From the NCBI GenBank assembly GCA_029204225.1, contig MU832051.1, forward strand, positions 1 through 64,000: a stretch of 64,000 nucleotides of DNA, in the 5' to 3' direction. Positions within the stretch are counted from its first letter, which is position 1. Every line of letters begins with the position of its first letter. The notes beneath the pieces are model-generated. The model saw nothing but the letters and a program-made list of their open reading frames with translations. It made no database searches and had not been told where the DNA came from. The stretch comes from Diphasiastrum complanatum. Its lineage: Eukaryota > Streptophyta > Lycopodiopsida > Lycopodiales > Lycopodiaceae. Both the position numbers and the translations under genes were made by a program. Below, in pieces: positions 55,001 through 64,000 of the stretch.

Positions 55001-56962
55001 TCACACCTACACATAATAACTAGTTAACAACAAAGAGACTTGGTTCCCGAAAGGACGCGTTCCCTCAGAACGTCGCCTTGTCATCGTCTCTATGTTTATG
55101 GGCAGTTCGCCCTTCATTATAATCAATTGAATAAGAATGTAGTTAGTTTCCGTGTTTCTCTCTCTCTGCTATGCTCTCTACCTCTTCTGTCCGCTGCTAC
55201 ATGAATTATCAGAAATACATCATGGTATCAGAGCCAGCCCTCTGACATGCATTCTGCCTGACGCATGACTGACGCGCGAACATCTGACGCTCCTGACACG
55301 ACTCCTCCCCGGACGTCGAAGCAAGGACGGTTATTTTATGTGTACGAAGAGAGACTGCTTGTGAACGCACACTGTGCAAAATATGTTCATTCGCCTCCTG
55401 CTATCCGCCTCCTGCTGATCGTTGCCTCACAGAAACCAGCATTGAAGACAAATGTCTTCCATGATGCAAGAAACTCGTTTGATTATAGAGAAATTTGATG
55501 GGCATAATTTTCATTTGTGGAAGTTTAAAATGCAAATGGTTTTAGAGGAGAAAGATCTTTGGATTTGGTGGTGAATCCAATTCCTCCTATGAAGATGCTA
55601 CTCCACCTATACTGAAGGCTTATGAGAAGCGTGAGCGTAAAGCATTCTCAACTATCTGTCTCAGCCTTAATGATGAGCATCTCAGCCTTAATGATGAGCA
55701 GTTAATGCATGTTAAGTCAGCCTTGAGTGCTAAAGCTGCATGGTCCATAATGATCTGTTTAAAACAAAAAGCCTTGCAAATATTTATGCTGCGCTCATGA
55801 TAGCTTTATTAACGATCCTCCAAGAAACTAGCTAATGCATGCTATGTTGACTCTTAGAGACTTTCGTTGACAGACTGCTACACAGAGGCAATGTTCACGA
55901 TTACTATTAAGACCTTCTTTGATAGTCTGGTGGTTGCGTGAAGAAGTGTAGCAAATGATTTTGTTCATCGTGAAGAAATTAACACGTTTGAGGTGTTCTA
56001 GTGTAGCCCGAACCTGACTTGAACAATATTCACAAAGCTAAAAATGTCTGAGAGCAACCCTGGTCCGTTTGTCATTTTCATGCAAATCTGTTCGGGAAAC
56101 AATCAAACAAAATGGACTGCATCAACCAGCAGTCAACCAACAATCAACTGAGAGTTGCTGAAACAAGCAACCAATCAAGAAAACAATGATCAAGCTAACT
56201 CTTTGAAGATGCCAGAAAGCTGAATTAAAGCAAAGTCCGTGTGCAGGTGAAGGAAGAGACGTCTTCTACCACAGTCCACATGAAGATGCAGTTAAGAAGC
56301 ATAGACCAAAGAGGAGCAGGATCAAATCAAGTTGCTGAAGCAAGCAACAAATATACACACTAATGATTAAAGTGGACCTTCTTGCAGATGTCAGAAAGCT
56401 GAATAATAGGCCATGTGCAGATGTTTGGAAAGCATTGACATTTTCAACATAGCTCACATGGAGTTCTTGCAGTCCAGAGACATAGACCATGAAGACACAA
56501 GATCAAAACAAAACCAATGTGCTTTCACATGAAGTGGAGCAGTGACAACACTGTCATAATATAATAATGCTAATCTAAATAAGATCTGTACAAGATCATG
56601 CTACATACTATTTGTCATAATATAATAATGCTAATCTAAATAAGATCTGTACAAGATCATGTTACATACTATTACTGTTATAATTAATGGTGTGAATACT
56701 CCATTAAGTGGGAGTGTTAAGGATAATAATGTATGCTTTCACACCTACACATAATAACTAGTTAACAACAGAGAGACTTGGGTCCCGAAAGGACGCGTTC
56801 CCTCAAAAGGTCGCCTTCTCATCGTCTCTATGTATATGGGCAGTTCGCCCTTCATTATAATCAATTGAATAAGAATGTAGTTAGTTTACGTGTTTCTCCC
56901 TCTCTCTGCTATGCTCTCTATCTCTTCTGTCCGCTGCTACACGAATTATCAGAAATACATCA
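55001..56962 (+). mobile_element. Deleted copia element with two LTRs, about 2 kb
   Basis: LTR 2 (56715-56962) starts TGTTAAGG after a GTGGGAG purine tract and ends ATACATCA. LTR 1 (55001-55222) matches it over about 222 bases at roughly 95% but lacks the first 24 bases. A perfect PBS TGGTATCAGAGCC follows at 55223-55235. The internal part keeps the start of Gag in broken frames (EKFDGHNFHLWKFKMQMVLE at about 55488-55547), a 23-bp tandem duplication near 55661, an imperfect duplication of about 177 bp (56152 and 56329) and a 64-bp duplication at 56550-56675. No pol is present. It would need proteins from another copia to move. Confidence 0.8.
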
Positions 56963-57254
56963 CACAATCCCGAATGGTTCCTTGTAAAAAATTTCTGCAG
57001 ATGGAAGTTGGAATAGCACCTTCTCCTTTCACTGTCTCGCTGCTGCCGCCCAGTAGCGAAAATCGCACCAGTAAATGAATTGTTTCCTTCAATCCACTCA
57101 ATCTGCTCCTAAACCCACTTCAACGCATATGCTTTTTTAATGTATCTCAGCCGTGTTGTAGCTCTTTATTCAAAACTACCCACAATGCCCTAAATGTTTG
57201 GGAGTGAGCATAGCTTAATCAAAACTCACATGTATATGTCAACTAAAGACCTCA

Positions 57255-57620
57255 AATCCTAGCACCGGGCGTTTGGCCCCGGCCGAGTGGCTGGGTGCCA
57301 CGTGACCCCGATGCCCGGGTGGGCAGGGACCGCCAAAAATTGACAGACGACCAACTTTTTGCGGGCACCTATGTCAGGGGCGTGTGGGCGGGAGCCGGGC
57401 ACCTCTCGGGTGGTGGCGGCGGGCAGCAGGAGTGTGGCGCCGGGCAGCTCCCTGCGGCGGCGGGCAGCGAGAGCCACGCCGAGCACTTTCATGCTCGGGC
57501 ACCCATACATGGGAGATTATGGGCATGCTTGCCTGTATGTCTCCTTCCAAAAATCCCATAGATATGCTTATGGGATAGTCTTTTGGATGCCCAGACACGT
57601 GGCGCCAAGGCAGCCAATTA
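57255..57620. other. GC-rich island
   Basis: In an AT-rich setting this stretch is strongly GC-rich, above all 57255-57500, with many CGGGCA, GGGCAC and GGCGGCGGGCAGC words. Several overlapping frames on both strands (up to 110 codons) encode Gly/Ala/Arg-rich peptides, as any GC-rich sequence would. The right part has a CCCATA...TATGGG pair (57547-57574). No conserved domain seen. It differs from both flanks. Confidence 0.55.
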
Positions 57621-57699
57621 AAAAAAAAAGTCTGGCTGAGGACGCACCTTTTGAGGATCCTACTCTAATCCGTACCTATAGCCTTTCTTGAGTCAACCT

Positions 57700-58094
57700 T
57701 TCATGAATTGCAGGACCCACTTCATATTCATTCATCAACCTCACACTGAAGGATTGTTTGAGGCGTTCCATGTTTGATTGTTGTAGCACATTTTGAATTT
57801 CATTTTACGGTTATGTGCAATCAGATTATGTGTGAATTCTCTTGCTCGTTCTTTTTAGGATGTGTGCTCTGAAGTCTATTTGGATCAATGCCTGGCACTC
57901 CCATTCTTTGGAACTGAATGATTTAACAACCCACCTAATCACAATGTTCGATATGAAATTATTGAATCTGCCATTCAATTTGTTTCCTTCTATTGTGGGG
58001 GTTTTAGGATTTGAATTTTTTGTCTTTTGTGGATTCGAGGCAAGAGCGGAATTAGTAAAACTCACACACTTGAGGTAAGTTGTGCAAATGAGAG

Positions 58095-58100
<6 letters not shown>
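57700..58100. other. Stretch without a recognised gene
   Basis: One 78-codon frame (57842-58078) has no motif that I know. It ends at the microsatellite. Confidence 0.35.
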
Positions 58101-58172
<72 letters not shown>

Positions 58173-58176
58173 GCGC
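58101..58176. repeat. Compound microsatellite (TC)n(AC)n(GC)n
   Basis: About 19 TC, 10 AC and 9 GC units follow each other directly. The AC and GC part is 38 bases of strictly alternating purine and pyrimidine, the pattern that favours Z-DNA. Frames across it (for example the minus-strand Arg/Glu repeat) are artefacts. Confidence 0.95.
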
Positions 58177-59383
58177 CCCGCACAACCATGACAGTTTTAC
58201 ACCACATCATTAACTATCATTCGGTTATTTGAAAGACTAATTCAAGCACATTCTTTAAGTCTTGGAAAAAATTTCACATCATCTTAAAAAAGGTTATAAT
58301 GTAAAAGATTCTATGATGTTGTAACATTTTCTGCACCAACTTATTTATTGCATAGGTTTGTTGTTGTTGCCTGATTTTCTACAAGGAGTGCAATATTAGA
58401 GCATAATATTTATTTCAAAAATCAAGAGCTTATTGTCATTATTTTTTTGTCATTCAATTTCAACTAAATTCATTAGAGAAACCACTTAGTGACTGTATCT
58501 TCTAGTTACGCAAGGTCAATATTAAAACTTCATTTCATCAATCTACAAACTATACCTTTAATCATTTATCAATTGAAACAACAGGTAGAGCAACAAGATA
58601 TTTACAAGGAACAATTGTAAAACAATATGTTTTTGAAATTCATATAGTTTTTCTTAATACCAACCTACAAAAATCTAAAAATACTACAGAGAAACAAGAA
58701 AGCTTTTGAAAACAATTCTCAACCACAGTCTCTCAAACAATCCAATGATACAAGAAATCCTTACTTTGTATGAAACAAATATTGTTGAAAGTGGTTTGTG
58801 TTTGGTATATACGAACACAATGGCATATTTGCTTGATAAAGATCAATTGGAGTCAACTTTTGAAACAATGCAAACAGATTCAATGATTCAGAGCTTTGTA
58901 ATTTTGAAAGACATCACAGAACGAACATCTAGCCAAAAACACTCAAAAACTAACATATAACACCAATTACATAGCAAAATAAACTTGCAACAACACTCAA
59001 TGTAATTTCAACCATTATCAAAGGCTTAACAGTAAACTAGACAACGACAAAAAAATGATTTGAAAACATAACTATTTTATTTTTATTCAGTTGGATTACA
59101 TTTAATGAGAGTTAGCTCATTTTTTTTAGTTTTCACGTTGTACGTCCATATATATTAATTATGTACTAGATTAAACATGTAATTCTCTTATCCACTAATA
59201 CACAATATTTAGCTCTACAAAAAGACATACTTGAATACATGTCCAAAAATGAGAAAGCAAATAAACAAAACATCTTCAATCATGTCTTAAAGTATAGTCT
59301 TGGACCAATCATATCTAGATGAACTCCATCTTGGCATCAACGAAACTTCAATGGTTCACTTTCCTTGGTGGAATGTTGGAGAC
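58177..59383. other. Stretch without a supported gene
   Basis: AT-rich. An 84-codon frame at 58706-58960 has no known motif. No repeat seen. Confidence 0.4.
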
Positions 59384-59469
59384 TTATACATTATTTCCTA
59401 ACTTTGACATTTGGTGAAATGACCAATATGCAATGGGATGAAAATCCAACATATTGAAAGCCGGATTTA

Positions 59470-59880
59470 AAAATCTAACAATTACTATGACGTTGTGGGT
59501 ATATTCTATACATAAATAAATAAGCCCAACAAAAATAGAAAATATGTGCGAGGGTCGTGGCATCTTGCGAGCGTAAGTCCATAACCCAATGAGCACATGT
59601 AAAATATTGCACCATGGAATAAAATAGACTTGGGCCATGTAAATAAAATAATATAGAATGTCCAAAGTCTAGGTCGTTAAGTTTCAAGTTATAAGTCAAA
59701 GTCAAATTGGTGGTAGGTAGAGTGTGCTTCTTTGTGCACCATAGATTTAGTTGTGTTTTCTTTGAAAGGCTAGGATTTCAATTCTTGCCACAATGAAATA
59801 GCCAATAGAAGCACATGGGCAAGGGCCTCCCCAAGAATAAAAAGACACCTCTTGTACTCCATTTTCATGCTTAATAGAGA
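59470..59880. repeat. Dispersed repeat R1, copy 2 (inverted relative to copy 1)
   Basis: Matches 12590-13085 in reverse orientation, with one GTGCTCATTGGG module instead of two. Shared words include ATGCCACGACCCTCGCA, TCCAAAGTCTAG, GTGCTTCTTTGTGCA, GGGCAAGGGCCTCCC and GACACCTCTTGTA. The divergence is much larger than between the inverted-repeat arms. Confidence 0.65.
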
Positions 59881-59959
59881 GGAGGAGACTCAACCGATTT
59901 GCATCCTCATGTGCCATGCTATTTTCTCTAATGCTTTGTGAATATTGTTAATTTTTATG

Positions 59960-62044
59960 AAAACAACAAGGTGGAGACAAGAAGACATGCGTGAGATGTA
60001 GACGCAATGGGCACACAGTCGATACGTGTTGGCTCAATCCAAAAATTGAGTGTATCCACTGCCATAAGAAGGGTCATGCAACCATGGACTGTCGACTGAA
60101 CCCAAGAAACAAATCAGCACAGAACAGACAGGAAAACAACAATAGTTGGTCCTATGTCGAGGAGCCAGAGAGCTCAAAAATGGGCGAAGAAAGATCAAAC
60201 AGAAATAATTCGACCGCCTACATTTGTCCAGACGTGTGTGCATCGTCAACACTTGACACACAGGAGGTGATCCTAGACTCAGAAGCTACCTCACACTTTG
60301 TGACATCAAGACGAATTATGTCTGATTTTTGAAGTGCAGATCCATCAAGATTCATAGTTTTTGGAGATGGATCCAAACATCAAGTGAACAGTATTGGTTC
60401 ACTGTGGCTCAACACGAATGGCAGAGATGTGTGTGACGTTTTCGGACAAATCATGCAATGTTATTGATGCCAGTACTAGTACCCTGATCACTCAAGACAG
60501 AAGAAAAGGTAATCTATATCACCTGAAGGTACGCCTACCTACAGTTCAAGTGCATCAGACTCATGATGAATCGTCACACACTCTATGGCACCGAAGACTA
60601 TGCCATATGAACTCAATGGCCCTTTAACAAGCAAGCCATCATGGAGCAATAACAGAGGCCAGCATCTTGAATGCGAACAATTCGACCATCTGTGATGCAT
60701 GCTTGAAGGGTAAGATGTCACGCACTCCATTTGTCAAAGACTCCTATAGAACGACCAAGATTCTGGAGTTAGTGCATTCTGACATCTGTGGGCCTTTCAA
60801 TGTGATCTCAGTAGGGCTCGAAATATTACATAACCTTCATTAATGATTATAATAAATTTGCCAGAGTGTATTTTATTCAGAATAAATCAAAAGCACTTGA
60901 CAAATTCACAGAGTATGTGAATTGGGCAGAGAGATGCATTGGCAACAAAGTGAAGCAGGTCAGGACATATCGAGGTGGCGAATACATCTCAAATCGCTTC
61001 ACTGACTTCTGCAATGATCGTGGTATCATTCGCAAAAGGACTACAGCTTACACACCACAGCACAACGTTGTTGTAGAAAGAAAGAATAGAACCTTGATGG
61101 AAGTTGCTAGATACATGATGGCCTACTCGAAAGCTCCAAGAGTACTGTGGACTAGATCTGGGAGAAGCCAGGTGTTATCTTGGCTTGCAGATTGATAGAG
61201 ACTATGAGGGAGGTAAGTTACCTTCATCAGTCCAGATACACCCAGCAAATCCTAGAGGATTTCGGGATTCTGAATTGCAAAGGAGCGAGTACTCCAATGC
61301 TTGCAGGAGCGGTGCTGATGAATGAAAATTGTTCGAGGACTCTAGAAGCGAGAAAATTGATGCAGCTCACACCATACAGGAAACTGATAGGATCATTGAT
61401 GTACCTTGCAGATACCACACGTCCTAACATTTCTTATGCAGTGTTCAGGATGAGCCAATTCTGCACGAATCTTGGATTGACACATTCGAATATTGCAAAA
61501 ACGAATTTGGCAATATCTTCAATTAAGAAAGGATTATGGTTTGTGTTATTATCGTGATGCAAAGTTGGGAAATCTTTCCTACAGTGATGCGAGCTGGTTT
61601 TCCCTTCAGGACGACTGTAAAAGTGTCTCAAGAGGACGCACCATTGCATCAGGAGCAGCAATTCTTTGGGGCAGTAAGAAGCAGACCATTGTAGCTCAGT
61701 CATTCTGCGAAGTAGAGTATGTTGTAGCAGCAAAGATGGCCAATGAGATAATTTGGCTCAAACAATTCTTGGAAGAATTGGGCGAAACGAGGAAAGAACC
61801 TCTGGTTTTGTAGATGGATAACACATCTGCAATACATCTAACGAAAGATCCTGTGTTTCACTCAAGGATGAAACACATTGTGATCAAGTACCACTTGATC
61901 AGGGATCTGATTGGAAAGAAGATACTGCAGACCACCTTCATTGGAACGAAAGACATGGTTGTTGACATTTTCACAAAGGTCTATTCGAGAGATAGAGGAG
62001 CAGTCTTGGAGTCGTCAAGCTATTATGCTTTGAGAGGGAGCTAA
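59960..62044 (+). pseudogene. Ty1/copia Gag end to RNase H with RT deleted (copia element 5)
   Basis: Two CCHC zinc knuckles open it (CVRCRRNGHTVDTC and CIHCHKKGHATMDC, 59982-60093). Protease follows with VILDSEATSHF, where the active Asp-Ser-Gly is Asp-Ser-Glu. GAG-pre-integrase (HRRLCHMNSMAL, CDACLKGKMSRTPF) and integrase core (LELVHSDICGPF, VYFIQNKSKALDKFTEYVNW, RTYRGGEY, RKNRTLMEVARYMMAYSKAP) are broken by shifts. At about 61150 the frame jumps from the integrase KAPRVLW to the end of RT (SRYTQQILEDFGILNCKGAS), so the integrase end and most of RT, including YVDD, are missing. The RNase H (YSDASWFSLQDDCKSVSRGR, MDNTSAIHLTKDPVFHSRMK) is nearly intact, with one stop at 61811. Confidence 0.9.
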
Positions 62045-62521
62045 AGAAAATAAATGTTTCTAATGCTAAAGCTTTGCTAGCTTTCAATTCTGAATTTTTG
62101 ACAAAAGACAACAAGACATGACACGACACGACACGACAAAACACGAAATCAGTCGTGCTCCTCAACTGACCAAGAAGATCAACCAAGTACCATGGGGTAC
62201 AGATATCTGATCAGATATCATGACATCAGTAGGAATATTCTAGATCGTGACTAATCTACTACTCTTGTAATTCATGATTAATTGTAAATGTTTAATCACT
62301 CTAATCTAAAAGTTACATACAATATATAGGCAAAGTAAGGTCGCACACTTGAGAAGGATAGAACAAAATCCTATTATGGAGAAATGGCCAGTCAACTGCA
62401 CATGGATCGTAGGTAGAGAGAGAGAGAGAAAAGCAGCGAAAACAGGAGAGACATTTAATCATGAGCAGCGCGCTTCGCAGGCAAGAAGAAATCAAGCAGC
62501 GAAATCTGGTGGCATCTTGCT
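62045..62521 (+). other. Probable 3' LTR region of copia element 5
   Basis: No gene. ACGACACGACACGACA words occur near 62120. The AT-rich block ACTCTTGTAATTCATGATTAATTG (62260) resembles the AT-rich block at about 755-790 after the related RNase H remnant. LTR ends are not resolved. Confidence 0.4.
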
Positions 62522-62752
62522 TTGTGGCTGTGGGCACTGGCTGGATTTACAGCACACCTGCTTTTGCAAATCGGAGTCTGTGCTGTGGCTGTGGGCCCAA
62601 GCTGGATTGACAGCGCACCTGCTTTTTCGCGGATTCACACTTTCTAATCGTCCACCCTCTATGTAAGTGTCATTTTCTCCTACCTAGTCTGTTTTCTTGA
62701 TCCCCTTCTTTCCACGCTCTATGTAAGTGTTTTCTTTCCTACCTAGTCTGTT
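62522..62752. repeat. Two adjacent tandem duplications
   Basis: First, a roughly 58-bp unit with TGTGGCTGTGGGC, AGCTGGATT and ACAGCGCACCTGCTTTT occurs twice (62522-62625). Second, a roughly 50-bp unit with CTCTATGTAAGTGT and CCTACCTAGTCTGTT occurs twice (62658-62752). The second unit contains a perfect splice-donor word GTAAGT in both copies. Confidence 0.7.
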
Positions 62753-62759
62753 GATTCAA

Positions 62760-64000
62760 AATCTTAATGGCAACCTTGTGCCCCAATGAGATTGATTGGC
62801 TCGAGGAGCATGAGGATTATGGCAAATTGCTACAAACGTTGAGCCCAACATAGGTCGAAGCATCCAGTTCTGCTGCTATGAACATATCTGTTGCCTAGCC
62901 TCGTTGCTCCTTGCACTCAGGTAGCAAGTTTATGAAAAAGAAACTCAAGCTTCTTATCTCTGTTTGCCACGTACTCGGTCATATCCAGAGTTGATATGAC
63001 GATTGTAGACCCTTTCTCTACCAGCTTTAATCTTTTCCTTGGTCGAAAGACCAGTACACATTAAGGACTAGATATGAGCAGGGAAGATTCGTTTAGCAGG
63101 TTGATCCTCCCAGATAGCATCCACAAGATTATGGTGAAGCTAGAATCTTTTCTTTGTTAGCAAAAGCATGCTCCCAAACCCATTACTATGTCTACTGATA
63201 TACACCACGGATCTACTCCAAGTGTGAAAATTTTTGACAGATAATCAGAGAGACATGTCTCCCGGCCCCAGTTGGATCCTCTTCAATACGCAACAATTTC
63301 CAACGGCTACTCGGCTGTTGAATATTTCCACCATCTTGTTGTCTTTGGGAAAGCATTGATATTGGTAGAAATTGATAGGTTTCAGATTTTGCAAGATGGA
63401 GAGGCTCAAATTGTAGAATCAAATTCTAATAACCTAATTATATTGCCCTTTTTGTTGTTGTTGAAGGGAAAACATTAATACTTCTTGAAGTGGATGATTT
63501 TCATCGTATTGTAACAGACATGATTTTTTCAAGTGTGAAAAAGGGCATTAGCTAGAGCAGCAGACATCAGAGGCTACTCAATACACTTTTATCAAGATAG
63601 ATTGTCTGTAATATTGGCAAAATTTTGCAAAGCAAAGAGCATTGTATGGTGCCAAATTTTGTTGTCATTGTTTTCTTATAATAGTTTATGATAGTGTTAT
63701 GTGAAATTGAGTAATTGCTAAAATTCTAGTTATAATTTTCCCTTTTATAATAGATTATGTAGAGTTATGCTATATTCATCCATGTTGTTTTTTCATGAGA
63801 ATACATTTCAAGTGATTTTCACCCATGTTTTTTTCAATGAAAATAATACATTGGTGTATTTCTACACCATCCAGTGATGTTATTATCAGAACAATTTGAT
63901 GTTAGAAAATAATATTCATTTCTTACCTCTAATATTAGTTGGAAACCATATTGTTCCATATCTAGACAGACCATATATAATCAAAGGCTGACACATGGTC
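62760..64000. other. Stretch without a supported gene
   Basis: A short frame from an ATG at 62768 (MATLCPNEIDWLEEHEDYGK) stops after 27 codons. Another at 63272-63478 has VEYFHHLVVFGKALILVEID. Neither shows a known motif. The end of the window is AT-rich. Confidence 0.35.

Noticed and set aside
57259-57691. Overlapping Gly/Ala/Arg-rich ORFs in the GC island
   Set aside because: Open on both strands because stops are rare in GC-rich DNA; no motif.
57826-58185. 119-codon minus ORF over the compound microsatellite
   Set aside because: Its N-terminal part is Cys/Val and Arg/Glu repeats from the microsatellite; no domain follows.

Overview
The window looks like nuclear DNA of a land plant. Three things point there. 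Ty1/copia Gag, protease, integrase, RT and RNase H fragments lie on both strands. Primer-binding sites (PBS) match the plant initiator-Met tRNA (TGGTATCAGAGC), and one matches the tRNA-Asp type (TGGCGCCGTTGCCGGGGA) used by plant Ty3/gypsy elements. One spliced gene encodes a DUF1218 membrane protein, a family known from land plants. I cannot name the species. The AT-rich, retroelement-saturated make-up and the GHTH-type transposon proteins made me think of a bryophyte or fern, but that is only an impression.

Layout. 1-9.5 kb: copia fragments (RNase H tail; Gag with a 264-bp LTR; two related Gag-protease elements on the minus strand with a 624-bp LTR) around a stretch of palindromic GAACCTGGTTC repeats and a gypsy PBS held in a hairpin. 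9.8-18 kb: decayed gypsy Gag-protease, a long AG microsatellite, a two-copy dispersed repeat and unrecognised degenerate ORFs. 18.6-19.8 kb: the DUF1218 gene, the only convincing host gene. 20-29 kb: small RT and RNase H fragments, a cluster of palindromic GTGGATTATCCACG motifs, a 26-bp minisatellite, and gypsy RNase H/integrase with an LTR. 29.25-35.23 kb: a near-perfect inverted repeat (two 2,588-bp arms, 803-bp spacer). Each arm carries a spliced, stop-containing gene copy, and the spacer holds a gypsy-like Gag. 35-50 kb: nested copia elements, a GHTH-type transposon gene in broken copies, and an LTR-bounded region with long unrecognised ORFs. 50-64 kb: mostly gene-poor, with a possible small multi-exon gene, a 2-kb deleted LTR element, a GC-rich island, a Z-DNA-prone microsatellite, and a copia element that has lost most of its RT.

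Almost every coding region is broken by stops, frameshifts or internal deletions, so the window is best read as a graveyard of nested elements around one or two host genes. The most unusual objects are the 6-kb inverted repeat, the GTGGATTATCCACG palindrome cluster, the hairpin-displayed PBS, the GHTH transposon family with a shared 3' end, and the novel ORFs at 42.8-45.0 kb. All names come from motif recognition by eye; no database search was possible.
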